From Acheta domesticus (Eukaryota; Arthropoda; Insecta; Orthoptera; Gryllidae), in NCBI GenBank assembly GCA_031308135.1, contig JAHLJT010009436.1:140390303-140454302 (forward strand): a stretch of DNA of 64,000 bases, written 5' to 3'. Shown here piece by piece: positions 10,914 to 21,340 of the stretch. The translations under genes were made by a program, and so were the position numbers. Below the pieces are notes generated by a model. That model saw only the letters and a program-made list of their open reading frames with translations. It had not been told where the DNA came from and searched no databases. Position 1 is the stretch's first letter; each line of letters opens with the position of its first letter.

Positions 10914-10959
<46 letters not shown>
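10914..10959. repeat. (TTA)n microsatellite
   Basis: About 15 perfect TTA/ATT units. Confidence 0.95.
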
Positions 10960-12165
10960 GTTCAAAATGAAAGCAATGAATAACTTTTGGTCAAATTTCT
11001 TATTGTAAAAATGTAAATTTATTAATTTTCATAATACATGCCTTGATTTTTGGTAAATGTCAGATTGGAGTCGGCATTGTAAATGCCGTCTCAATTGGGC
11101 AGCAACACGTCCTGAACTGAACTTGTGAATTATAGCGTCTATTTTTCGGTGTCTAAAAGAAAAGCAAAACGTACTAGTGTGGAGGATAGTGGACACTAAA
11201 TTGCTCAAATTCAGATTTTGAATGCAGAAATATAATAGTAATGTGAATAGTTTGAGTAAAACAGGAACCAAAACTAAAATTGTGTATTAAATCTTTAATG
11301 ATTTATTAAGCTCAATAAGAAATAAGAGTTCTAAAGAGATAGCAAAAGCCTTGAGCAAAACTACAAATGTTTATGATAGACACGAAAGTCACAAGACAAA
11401 TGAGAAAACTAGGAAATGTCGTACGCCAATAAAAGGGCGCAAGATGTAATGAATTTTCACTATACAGAAACGTTTTTAAAACCTGACAATTTCATAAGTG
11501 ATTCTGCCTGATTACCTCACTATCACCTTATTTTTTCTCTGAGGATATTACTTTCGTGTTACTCTCGAATTATATTTGCAAAATAAGACAAAAATCCTCA
11601 GGTTTGATAAATTGTATTTTGGAGGATGATCGTTTAAAAAACTATCGACTTTTGCTCATATTTTTCACAAGAAATATTTCAAAATAAGAGTTGAAGATAT
11701 AGAAGATACGTGAAGAAAGTTCAGCCTGAAAGCGCGATAACTTAAAATCGGGTTCTCTTTTGTTGACTAAAAATGCCTTCCGCTAACAGCAAAACTAATT
11801 CCATAAATATTATTGTTGAATTTGTAAATCGTAATTCATCCGGATAATATTTCTTTAAATAAACTATATTCTGAAAAAATAACGCAATGACATTAATGAT
11901 TTGATGACATTAATTTTCAAAAGAAACAAAACAGGTAAAAATTCTCATGCGATACTCATGGTGGAAGAAGCAAACACTGCGCAAGCTTACTTGAACTTCA
12001 GAATTCTTTCCCCACAACACGTAGTTGAATGAGAAGTACCAACAAACCGACATTATAAGTATTTGAAAACTAGTAATTTTCGCTTCTCAGTCAGAGATTA
12101 GGTATTTGCATCAGCAAACGAACTAGAGAATTAATATTATAGTATTGCTAACCTGCTTCGCCTGC
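10960..12165. other. AT-rich intergenic stretch
   Basis: Nothing recognisable; no frame exceeds about 80 codons and none has a motif. Confidence 0.5.
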
Positions 12166-12167
12166 TT

Positions 12168-12360
12168 TGAAGGTATAGTGGTAATCATGCCGGGCTACTG
12201 ATCCCAAGTTCGCGGGTTTAAATCTGGTCAAAGAAGCGTGAATTTTGAGGTGCTAAAAATCGATGGCATGCATGCGGACGCTTTTCGGCATGTAAAACAT
12301 CCCAGGAGAGGCACTTCGCCGAACCTGGCAAAATTAAATCCTCTATCAATTTAGCACCAA
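12168..12360 (+). mobile_element. SINE-2 copy, partial
   Basis: The tRNA-like head has an A-box-like ATAGTGGTAATCATGCC and a B-box-like GGTTTAAATCT at 12,215-12,225. The following block aligns with the copy at 13,305-13,668 (GTTCGCGGGTTTAAATCTGG against GTTCGTGGGTTCAAACCCGA, then a TTTTAGG-type block, then a CTTTTCGGCATGTAAAACAT region against a CATGTTAAAGATC region). The A-box resembles that of Gly/Val/Asp-type tRNAs. The 3' half is lost or diverged. Confidence 0.55.
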
Positions 12361-12528
12361 TCAGGTTTGAACTACTGGATTTTCGATTTGAACTACTGGA
12401 TAAGATTGCGGATGTTATATCTAGGTCTGTGCTATCTGGTATTCAAATGAAATGTCAAAATTGGCGCCCTAGCGCCCCTTGGGAGAGCAATGGCAGGGGC
12501 TTCTGGACTGCCAACCGACCATATTAAC

Positions 12529-12563
12529 CAAAGAGAGAAAGAGAGAGAGAGAGCGAGAGAGAG
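12529..12563. repeat. (GA)n tract
   Basis: An imperfect AGAG dinucleotide run. Confidence 0.85.
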
Positions 12564-12847
12564 ATCCACACCCCTGGCTTTGCCCCTGTAGCGTATAAAA
12601 AAGATTGCTCCACAAAATGTTCACATGGGGTTCACATTTATGTCCAAACACAAGGGGCTATCTCAGCATTTGTTCAATTGAAGAAAGTAAAACGAATGAA
12701 AAACTCTTCGAGATGTGATTCGTATAATGGATGTGAGTCCTCAAAACGGACTAATATCCCCCTCTTCGTGATATAGTCTTGTAAATTGAAAAATACTTTA
12801 ACTAGAAAGACAGTCAAAACAGGTTATTGTTTACAAAGTTGTTCGGG

Positions 12848-13295
12848 TTGATTGATTGGTGATTCCGGGCGCGTCAAATCCAAAAGTCGTTATTCCCATA
12901 AGAATAGTGCATGCTAATCGTGGGAGGTTACGGTGATCTTCGCGATCTGAATGACGAGATCCCTCGCCGACCTACATCGGCTAAAATTGGCTAAAATCCC
13001 CGTTGATTTTACCCAACTAAGTATCAGCGTGGCACCGCCCCACCCGGAATAAGCTCTAAGCGCCCGATTAGTCTTCAGACATGTGTAGTAGTGTAGTGCA
13101 TATGGGTGGAAATGCGTGTAAGAGGGAAGGGAAGAACAAAGATGAAGGCGCGCGGTCCGTGGCCCTTGTTAGGGTACTCCTCCGGCATTCGCATGGTATT
13201 GATCGTAGAAACCAGAGAAAACCTCCAGACAGCGGCTGAATTCAACTTACCTCACAAGCTAGTGTCGAAAATCCTGACAATGTCGGAACTCCAAC
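12848..13295 (-). mobile_element. SINE-1 copy, reverse orientation, head lost
   Basis: On the minus strand this reads the SINE-1 body and ends in the reversed tail (TGATTGATTGGTGATTCCGG at 12,850). Family blocks present include AGTGTAGTGCATAT, GGTCCGTGGCCCTTGTTAGG and CCTCCAGACAGCGGCTGAAT. It stops near 13,290, before the pol III boxes, directly against a SINE-2 copy. Confidence 0.8.
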
Positions 13296-13304
13296 TCCAA
13301 GATG

Positions 13305-13668
13305 GTATGGAACACCAGATTGGTGGTGGCGATGGTGTATCGGACCTATATACCGAAGTTCGTGGGTTCAAACCCGATCGATGTCATGGATTTTTAGGGG
13401 CGAAAAAATCCTTCGTACGCCTTCCTTCGGAGGGGAAGTAAAGCCGTGTGTCCCATGTTAGTAGATTTACTACATGTTAAAGATCTTCAAGCCCAAATGA
13501 CGCCTCTCAGCAAAATTCAAAATCGCCTGTTCCGTCGCCCATGGAATACCTTCTTTCTCCTCTAGTTGGTGAAAGGAGCGTAGCGAAATTTGCGTGGTCA
13601 GACGGAAGAGCAGGCCTCATGGCTTGAGTCTTGCCAAGTAAAATAAGAAAATTCAATTCAATTCAAAT
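13305..13668 (+). mobile_element. SINE-2 copy, with tail
   Basis: Head with a B-box GGTTCAAACCC at 13,365-13,375, a body of about 270 bp, and a clear tail of AATTC repeats at about 13,647-13,664. It abuts the truncated SINE-1 and may have inserted into it, removing its head. The tail type (AATTC) differs from the ATCAATCAA tail of SINE-1, so the families are distinct. Confidence 0.7.
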
Positions 13669-13870
13669 TATGTGCCGGCCAGGGCACTGCATGACATCAG
13701 TCATGTCCTGAGCCATTTTGCCGGCCAAAATGTGTTCGGAAACGAAGTCTCTGATAAGATACAATTATATGAAATAAATAAATTATGGTGCCTTAAGAAT
13801 AATCTAATTGCTTTCTTAATATGATATCTTTCTCTAGGAAAATCTAGGACAAAGCAGAAGAATCAATGAA

Positions 13871-14425
13871 TGTGATTGATTTTTAGCAGTTCCGGGAGCG
13901 TCAACTAATGAGACATTTGGTCCCGTAAGTGAAGTGCGCGTTTTTCATTGTGAGGTGGCGGTGATCTACCTCTGCTGGATGGGATGATGAGATACGGCGC
14001 CGACCTACCGTCGACTAGCGGGGGTTTTCCCAACAGGTATCTCCCACCTGCGGGGCACTACCCCAGCCGAGACAAGCTCTAAGTCTTCGACCGATCTCCT
14101 GGCGTGTGTGGTAGTGTAGTGCATATTATTTTACGGTAAGTGTGTTTATGTAAGGGGTGTGGATAGGACAAGGAAGAAAAGATCGCGCACGGTCCGTGGC
14201 CTATTTGTTAGGGTATTGATCCGGCATTCCCCTGGTGTTGATCGGTGAAACCACGGAAAACTACGATCAGAGCAGCCGGCTGGAATTCTCCAGACAGCGA
14301 CTGAATTCGACCTAGCTGACAACCTAGTGTCGAAAGTCCTTCCGCCGTCGGGACTCGAACCCAGGACCTCTCGGTCAGAGTCACTGCAGTGACAACACGT
14401 GATGCACTGAGCCACCTCTCCTGCT
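13871..14425 (-). mobile_element. SINE-1 copy, full length, reverse orientation
   Basis: A complete copy of about 555 bp. On the minus strand the head has the A box TGGCTCAGTGC (reversed at about 14,404-14,414) and the B box GGGTTCGAGTCCC (reversed at about 14,349-14,361), followed by the body and a tail ending in ATCAATCA-type sequence. Flanks form a likely 15-bp target duplication: AGAAGAATCAATGAA at 13,856-13,870 and AGAAAAATCAAAGAA at 14,426-14,440, with two mismatches. A mismatch-bearing duplication means an old insertion. The CA linker found in some copies is short here. Confidence 0.88.
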
Positions 14426-14440
14426 AGAAAAATCAAAGAA

Positions 14441-16184
14441 GCCTTTTTAAATACATACGCAGTAACAAGGTGTGGCATTGTACTTTCTCGGTTATTCTAA
14501 CGCAGTATAGATGAAGTATGGTAATGTAGCGGGAAACTGGAGATGCCACAACAGCACCTACTTTCTCGAATTGTTCGAAATAGTTACTACCCATTATTGA
14601 AATATTGTAATTTCTGACATACTAAAAACTCAGTTGTAACTTATGTCCATTTCAACTGATTCAAACAAAGTGCCTCTGGCCCATATTTGAATTTATTTCG
14701 ATAGCCAGGAGCAGTACGGAAGTCATATCTTGCTTTTACAAATGAAACTAGTACGAATAAATTTAACTGTTAATGAATTTGGAGCACATTATACAGAAAA
14801 GTAAGAATAATATTTTATACAAGCTTGCCTTGATTACATCGAAGTTAGCTAGCAATTTCTGAAAACAATATTTAGCGATCAAAACTTAATTAATGTAAAA
14901 GAAATGAATTTGTTAGTTCTACGTTAAATATATTACTCCCTTAAATATATTTCTTTTCGTAAGAATTTTATCCACATCAATCGATCATCACGACCGTAAC
15001 AATAGGAAGCATTCGAATATAATTCGAAACCACGGTGTTGCCAATTCTGCGAACTGACAGCGCGTGAAGTGCGGGATATTCGAATCTACAATTTCGAATT
15101 TTTTCTTCCAATTTTCGGAAATACAGGGAGTTTGCCGGAAATGAGAATAGCACCAAATTTTAACATCCTTTGATACATACGAGGAGAAAGTTTAAAGAAA
15201 AATTGGGGGTTTTTTTGCGAAAAGAAATGTTTTAAAAATGTGCTTGAAAATAATACAATTTTCAAAAAAGACATTTTATCAAAAACCGCTCCAAATTCTT
15301 TGAACAATGAACGCTTAGGAGAATGTCCAATACTCTTTTTTGATGATCTCTCTGAATTTTCGAAAATTGCAAATTTAGAAAGAAGGCGAGGAAATATATG
15401 CTGTTGTATAATTACTAGTTCTTGATTCCTTCATCCTTAGAAGGTGACAATCATTCCGAATATTTGTATGGTGAGAGGTCCAGAAGAAAGCAGAGAGGAG
15501 ACAAGTAAGAATATTATTTTCTGTACAAATTCTCATGTTATGGGCATGTTTTCCATTACCATCATTACACAATCTTCAACAATATTACTCATATGATTAA
15601 TAACGTATCATTCCATAAACGTAGCATTTTTCATTTTTGAGTACTTCGAAGAGGCAAAATAATTTTAATGATACTGTTCTATATCTTCACAAAGGTAAAA
15701 TGCGTTTAATTAACGAGGTTGGAAGTTTCAAGGAATGATGTTTAAGTAACATCTAGAACCCCACTCATTTGAAGTATTTCTATTTATCATACAGAAAATA
15801 TTAAATTGAAAAGAGAGCAAACACATTCTATGACATTTTTTAAAATTAAATTTCATAGTTCATTGAAAGATTCTTTTTCATACTTAAATACTGTTGTAAT
15901 GAAATATCACGAATGAAAACATCATGTGTGTAAAAAACCATAAACACTAACCAAATTAATGCTAATTCATTTGAGAGAAAAAGGTGAAGCAAAATAAAAC
16001 AAGGTAATTTCTAAAAGGTACGATAATTAAATTATTTAAAACGATATTCAGTTTTCTAACTACAGTAAGAATATTATCAATTCGACTATAAATTATTAAT
16101 AGAATAATTAATAACAGGACAGTAATTTACTCACCTGAAAAGTGCAGAGTACTATAAAAGATGAATTGACAAAAGAAGCACGTA
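14441..16184. other. AT-rich stretch with two E-family scraps
   Basis: No gene was seen. A reversed E-family end (ACAACAGCACCTACTTTCTC) lies at about 14,549-14,568. An E-like internal piece lies at 15,085-15,400. Confidence 0.5.
15085..15400 (+). repeat. E-family internal fragment, diverged
   Basis: Shows the family signature AACCGCTCCAAATTCTTTGA and a GAATTTTCGAAAATTGCAAA block (about 15,353-15,372) in the expected order. The preceding segment (AGAAAGTTTAAAGAAAAATT) looks like the same family reversed, so the fragment may be a rearranged scrap. Confidence 0.5.
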
Positions 16185-17845
16185 AAATCTTGATAAAACT
16201 GTATGTAATGTAGAGTCCAAAAAATTTTGATAAATGGTGTATATTTGAGAGACTGGAAGCTTGTAGAAAAATAAAAATCGTCGAAAATATAAAATCGGTG
16301 TAAATGGTCCATAAAAATCTTGAGAAAAACGGTGTATATTTGAGAGACTGGGAGCTTGTAAAAAAATAAAATCGTCGAAATCGGTGTAAAGGGTCCAAAA
16401 AAATCTTGATAAAAACTGTGTATATTTAAGAGACTGGGAGCTTGTAAAAAAATAAAATCGTCGAAATCTGTGTAAAGGGTCCATAAAAATCTTGAAAAAA
16501 CGGTGTGTACTTCAGAGACTGGGAACTTGTAGAAAAATAAAATCGTCGAAAATACAAAATCGGTGTAAATGGTCCATAAAAATCTTGACAAAAACGGTGT
16601 ATATTTGAGAGACTGGGAGCTTGTAAAAAAATAAAATCGTCGAAATCGGTGTAAAGGGTCCATAAAAAACTTGAGAAAAGATTTATATTTGAGAGACTGG
16701 GAGCTTGTAGAAAAATAAAATCGGCGAAAATATAAAATCGGTGTAAATGGTCCATAAAAATCTTGAAAAAACGGTGTATACTTGAGAGATTGGGAGCTTG
16801 TAGAAAAATAAAATCGTCGTAATCGGTGTAAAGGGTCCATAAAAATCTTGAAAAAAACGGTGTATCAAAGACTGGAAGCTTGTAGAAAAATAAAATCGTC
16901 GAAAATATAAAATCGGTGTAAATGGTCCATAAAAATCTTGAGAAAAATGGTGTATATTTGAGAGACTGGGAGCTTGTAAAAAAATAAAATCGTCGAAATC
17001 GGTGTAAAGGGTCTATAAAAATCTTGATAAAAACTGTGTATATTTGAGAGACTGGGAGCTTGTAAAAAAATAAAATCGTCGAAATCTGTGTAAAGGGTCC
17101 ATAAAAATCTTGAAAAAACGGTGTATATTTGAGAGACTGGGAACTTGTAAAAAATAAAATCGTCGAAATCGGTGTAAAGGGTCCATAAAAAACTTGAGAA
17201 AAGATGTATATTTGAGAGACTGGAAGCTTGTAGAAAAATAAAAATCGTCGAAAATATAAAATCGGTGTAAATGGTCCATAAAAATCTTGAGAAAAACGGT
17301 GTATATTTGAGAGACTGGGAGCTTGTAAAAAAATAAAATCGTCGAAATCGGTGTAAAGGGTCCATAAAAAACTTGAGAAAAGATGTATATTTGAGAGACT
17401 GGGAGCTTGTAGAAAAATAAAATCGGCGAAAATATAAAATCGGTGTAAATGGTCCATAAAAATCTTGAAAAAAACGGTGTATACTTGAGAGATTGGGAGC
17501 TTGTAGAAAAATAAAATCGTCGAAATCGGTGTAAAGGGTCCATAAAAATCTTGAAAAAACGGTGTATCAAAGACTGGAAGCTTGTAGAAAAATAAAATCG
17601 TCGAAAATATAAAATCGGTGTAAATGGTCCATAAAAATCTTGAGAAAAATGGTGTATATTTGAGAGACTGGGAGTTTGTAAAAAAATAAAATCGTCGAAA
17701 TCGGTGTAAAGGGTCCATAAAAATCTTGAGAAAAGATGTATATTTGAGAGACTGGGAGCTTGTGGAAAAATAAAATCTTCGAAAACATAAAATCGGTGTA
17801 AATGGTCCATAAAAATCTTCAAAAAAACGGTGTATAAATGTAGAG
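16185..17845. repeat. Satellite array of 18 units (about 94-bp and 84-bp types)
   Basis: Eighteen tandem units, marked by GACTGG(G/A)AGCTTGTA, start at 16,251, 16,346, 16,432, 16,517, 16,611, 16,695, 16,788, 16,870, 16,964, 17,050, 17,135, 17,218, 17,313, 17,397, 17,491, 17,572, 17,666 and 17,750. Type A is 93-95 bp and contains AAATATAAAATCGGTGTAAA. Type B is 81-86 bp and lacks the AAATATA part. The order is A B B A B A B A B B B A B A B A B A. Units 4-9 and 12-17 are related at an offset of about 702 bp and share private variants: GAGATTGGG at units 7 and 15, CAAAGACTGG at units 8 and 16, and a short ACTTGAGAAAAGAT ending at units 5 and 13. Long minus-strand frames across it, up to 430 codons, are artefacts (see findings). 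Confidence 0.97.
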
Positions 17846-18338
17846 CTGGGAGTTGGTGAGTGGGGATCGGGATCGGAGAATCTGCATGGACAAACGGATT
17901 AATTAGTTACTCTGTAAACGGATTTTAACGTATCAAATTCTGTTGATGGGCTAAATAATTTCATTTCAGATATTTCATTACAATTTTTGTTAAAAGAATA
18001 ATATCCTGCGGTTTGATGCATTTTGCGAAAGACAATAGTATCTTGAGATCTAATAATACGCGTTATTTATATGCTACTCCTATAAGTTAAATTCAAGATC
18101 ACGAAAATGAAAGAAATATATAAAATGTAAGAAATAGAAATTATTTTTATTAATGCTTTTTTTCTATCGTGTTTCACCGTAACACGTTTGATGTATGATT
18201 CATGATACAAAAAGTGAAAAGATAAATCATTAATTCCTCTGAAAATTTTCCATAATTATTCATGTTAGTACTTATTCATATTAAGCTCACGCCGATACGG
18301 TGCATTCATTTTTAAATGTTAAGTGGGGTTGATTTTTG
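17846..18338. other. AT-rich spacer
   Basis: Nothing recognised between the satellite and the E element. Confidence 0.5.
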
Positions 18339-19327
18339 TTACTTTCTCATACATACTAAGGTAAGAAGAAAAAGCTTTGAAATCGTTCGCCGGAAAACGG
18401 CGAATTTTCGACACAAAAACTCTTATTGCCGGGCCCTGAAAACGAAAAAGTGGATAAATCCAGTTGCTAAATGTAGAAAAAATCCTCTAACAAGTGTTGT
18501 AGCCAGAATCTACATTTTGTGCGTCCTTCATACCGAAAAGTCGATTGATGGCAAAGCATCTGTCAGTCCGCCTGTCTGTCCGTTTGTGCACAACGTAAAC
18601 GCATAAACTGTTCAGCCGAGTTTCTCCGAAATTGGTGTTCCCCAATCGTTCTAGGTTATGTTGCGGCTCCTGGAATTTGAAACTGATATTTTAATTCTAG
18701 GGGGTACTTTACATGAAGCCCCTCGGACATTTTCAAAATTTTCAAAAACTGGCTCCAAATTTCTTGATTAAATTTCGTTGTTGAATAGTGCAAAGGACGT
18801 TTAAGAGAATGGTGCAGATCTCATTTTCGTTAAAATCCTCGATTTTTTGAAAATTGCAAAAACATTTTTTTAAACTACAAAATTGAAGATAGATAATTTT
18901 GTCTCAGACAATGTCTGTTGTACAAAATAAGCACTTTCAAAAATGTTTTGAAAAAAATAGTGTCTTTTGCGTAATTTGCGCTTGAAATTTACGAGTTTTT
19001 TCTCAAAAACCGCTCCAAAGTTTTTCTTTAAATTGTCTCCGCTTGCGTAATAAGGGACAGTAAAAGATATGGCGCTGGTTCCATTTTCGTGTATCGCTCG
19101 GTTTTTCGATAATTACCAAAAATTCAGAACTACAAAATTGAAGATAGAGATTTTCGCCTCAGACAAAGTGTCTGAGCTCTTTATAACGGTAGTGTACATT
19201 ATTTTGTAAAAGTGAATAGTTTTTGCGGAATTTTTGTTTGAAATTAATGAAACATGGGCGTCCCGTCGTACACAACGATAATATTGTAATATTGCGAGAA
19301 AGTACGTGCTGTTGTGTCACCACTAGT
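18339..19327 (+). mobile_element. E-family element, copy 2 (short form)
   Basis: Starts TTACTTTCTCATACATAC and ends GCGAGAAAGTACGTGCTGTT followed by GTGTCACCACTAGT. The 5' boxes are all present (GCCGGGCCCTGAAAACGAAA, GTTGTAGCCAGAATC, GTCCTTCATACCGAAAAG, CTGTCTGTCCGTTTGTGCAC). The body has only two units, marked by CTCC at about 18,753 and 19,013. At 989 bp it has the same ends as the 1.6-kb copies, with unit number accounting for most of the difference. Confidence 0.8.
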
Positions 19328-19894
19328 TGCATGTTGAAATCTTAAAGGATAAATTGTTTCGAACGCCATTTCAAGTGTTTCTTAAATTGTATTTGTACTA
19401 TTATTGCATTAGTCATATACCATTTGTTTATGTGGTACAATATATACTACACAGTACTAGAACGTAATACTATAGATATTACATTCAACTAGTTATACTG
19501 GAATTAATATAATTTACATTTCTAACATTATTTTTGTGGAGAGGAAATCTTATTTTCTCGTTTCAATGTCGAATATTTGCAATTGCGATTTTAGAAATTT
19601 ACTTGAGTTTCGTGACAATTTGTTAAGTTTCTATCACCTATATCCAAAGGAAGTAGGAATTGTAGATAAATTTCCTTGCCATATGTAATTCTGTTTCATG
19701 AACATATTATTAGAAACTCAACTTTCTTCCATCTTAACATTCTTATAAGAAAACATTAGGGAACGAAATTTATTGCAATAAAAAACGAAAAAAAATAAAT
19801 ATGTTTTCAATAGAATATTCAATGTTGTTTACAAGTTCGTGAACGGTCTTCTTTGCATAATCAGTGACGAATCAGTGGTGGTGATAAGGCAATC
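19328..19894. other. AT-rich spacer
   Basis: No gene or repeat recognised. Confidence 0.5.
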
Positions 19895-20425
19895 ATGCTT
19901 CCCCCTAAATCCAACATTGTATACACTGCTTCCGCAGCATCGTGGACGGGAAGGTCCTAATACTCGAATGACGATGGGGATTTATGACCAGAGCCCTTTC
20001 GAATTCAACCCCGAGAAGAATCCTAACAGCCGGCTGCACTCATCGGTAGTTCTCCGTGCTTTCTCTTATCAGTATCGTATCTCTTATCACACTAACAAAT
20101 GGGCCACGGACCATGCGCATTCTTTCCCTCCATAACCGTGTCCCTCCTCTCCTTACACACATACACACATGTACACACCACATACATACATTCACTAAGC
20201 TACAACACACGTCGAAAGACGAAACTGTAGGTTAAAGCTTGTCCTAGTTGGGTCGGTTCTCACTGCAGGAGATCCTTGGAGAAGAAAGTAACCCACAAGC
20301 CGACGTCATCTCATGTTGGGTGAGGTACAAACACCGCCGTCATCCGCGACGTAACTTGCAGTTCACTTATGGGAAGAATGATCTAAGAAGTAGTAGTAGT
20401 AGTAGTTGAAATGCCTACAAAAAAT
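19895..20425 (+). mobile_element. SINE-1 copy, strongly diverged
   Basis: Recognisable family blocks occur in order: CAGCCGGCTGCACTCATCGG, CTAACAAATGGGCCACGGAC, a CA-rich linker at about 20,150-20,200, AAGCTTGTCCTAGTTGGGTC and ACAAGCCGACGTCATC. The head is badly worn. The tail region ends in an AGT run (20,391-20,407) instead of ATCAATCAA. Confidence 0.65.
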
Positions 20426-20892
20426 ACTCACTCACTCCAAATATGTAATTAAACTCAGTTTATAAAAAACAAGTACCAGAAATTGATCGCATTACATTCC
20501 AAAGTAGTGTTCCCATTAAACATGAGATGGCAGAATTTTTTGAGTAGGTTTTTAATGTTGCATCGTTAACTTGTAGGGCTGCATATGTCTCATCGGGATG
20601 CAGGAAGCCTAATACGACGATGTCCTTTAAGAAATGATTGTGAAAGTTCGATCGACGAACTCTATGAAACATGAAAAACATGTGGTTGCGATTACTCCTG
20701 TTTCGCAAATACCTGTTCATCCTTGATTCAGTGTGTGCAATTTCTAAGAACCGGGTTTCAGTTTGACAATAGTTCGGCGATGGCCTGTATATCATAGAAG
20801 AGCAGAATTATTTTGCTTGTTTTTCCACAGAAAGACGATTTCCCGAAAATTTATTTGCAAACTCGTAACGAAATACGTAAAAGATATGCATT
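20426..20892. other. Unassigned stretch with a 111-codon minus-strand frame
   Basis: The minus strand is open from 20,795 to 20,460. The peptide has basic and hydrophobic segments (RSNFHNHFLKDIVVLGFLHP) but I recognise no domain, and there is no repeat of it in the window. It could be a worn transposase piece or a chance frame. Confidence 0.2.
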
Positions 20893-21004
20893 ATTAGTGC
20901 TGTGTACAGCATTTAAAGCTGGCGCGCGCGCGCAGCTGTACGCCGCGCGCCACCGAGCTCACCGACCCGGAACGCTAGTCAGCGAGCAGCCGCAGCGGGC
21001 GGGC

Positions 21005-21010
21005 TATAAA
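21005..21010 (+). promoter_or_regulatory. TATA box of the solo LTR
   Basis: TATAAA in a GC-rich setting (GGGCTATAAAGCGGC). Transcription would be expected to start about 25-35 bp downstream, near 21,035. Confidence 0.6.
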
Positions 21011-21284
21011 GCGGCGCCGGCACAGCCCCGGGGAGGCAGAGGCAGGAGAGCGAGCTTGGAGTACGGGTCTACAGCGAGGTGTACGGCAATTCAAGTGGAG
21101 AAGATACTGGCGGCAACACTTTGGTTTTCGAGTACGGACTACTCTTCTGGATTTTCGGCGACCACGGACATTTCGGCACCTCTACTGGCTATCGGCGACC
21201 CGGCAACGTTTTTTGGTCTTCTCTCCTGGATATTCGGCGGCAAGGCTTTGTACTCGGATACAGCCATACTGTAAATAATTTGTT

Positions 21285-21290
21285 AATAAA
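21285..21290 (+). terminator. Poly(A) signal of the solo LTR
   Basis: AATAAA followed by a T/G-rich stretch (CTTGTTTGTTTTGAAG) suitable as a downstream element. Confidence 0.5.
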
Positions 21291-21340
21291 GAAACTTGTT
21301 TGTTTTGAAGCTCTCTTCTTTGCTTGGATGCTACAATTAG

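Larger units (their letters stand above)
20898..21335 (+). mobile_element. Solo LTR of an LTR retrotransposon
   Basis: The block begins TGCTGTGTACAGC and ends GGATGCTACA, so it has TG...CA termini. It is flanked by a perfect 5-bp repeat ATTAG at 20,893-20,897 and 21,336-21,340. Inside is a TATA box at 21,005-21,010 and an AATAAA at 21,285-21,290 about 45 bp before the end, matching U3-R-U5 order. The 5' part is very CpG-rich. There is no primer-binding site, gag-pol frame or second LTR, as expected after recombination between two LTRs. A 5-bp duplication fits Gypsy, Copia or BEL/Pao. Frames through the block (153 and 100 codons) are probably not proteins. Confidence 0.8.

Noticed and set aside
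16426..17718. 430-codon minus-strand frame with repeating aromatic-rich motifs
   Set aside because: It is the satellite read backwards; all three minus frames are open across it, and unit lengths vary by indels not limited to multiples of three.
16185..17845. CRISPR-like array (regular repeats)
   Set aside because: Units are directly abutting and similar throughout, with no unique spacers, in a eukaryotic context; it is a satellite.
20813..21274. 153-codon and 100-codon frames at about 20.8-21.4 kb as host genes
   Set aside because: They lie across a solo LTR with TG...CA ends and a target duplication, and show no domain.
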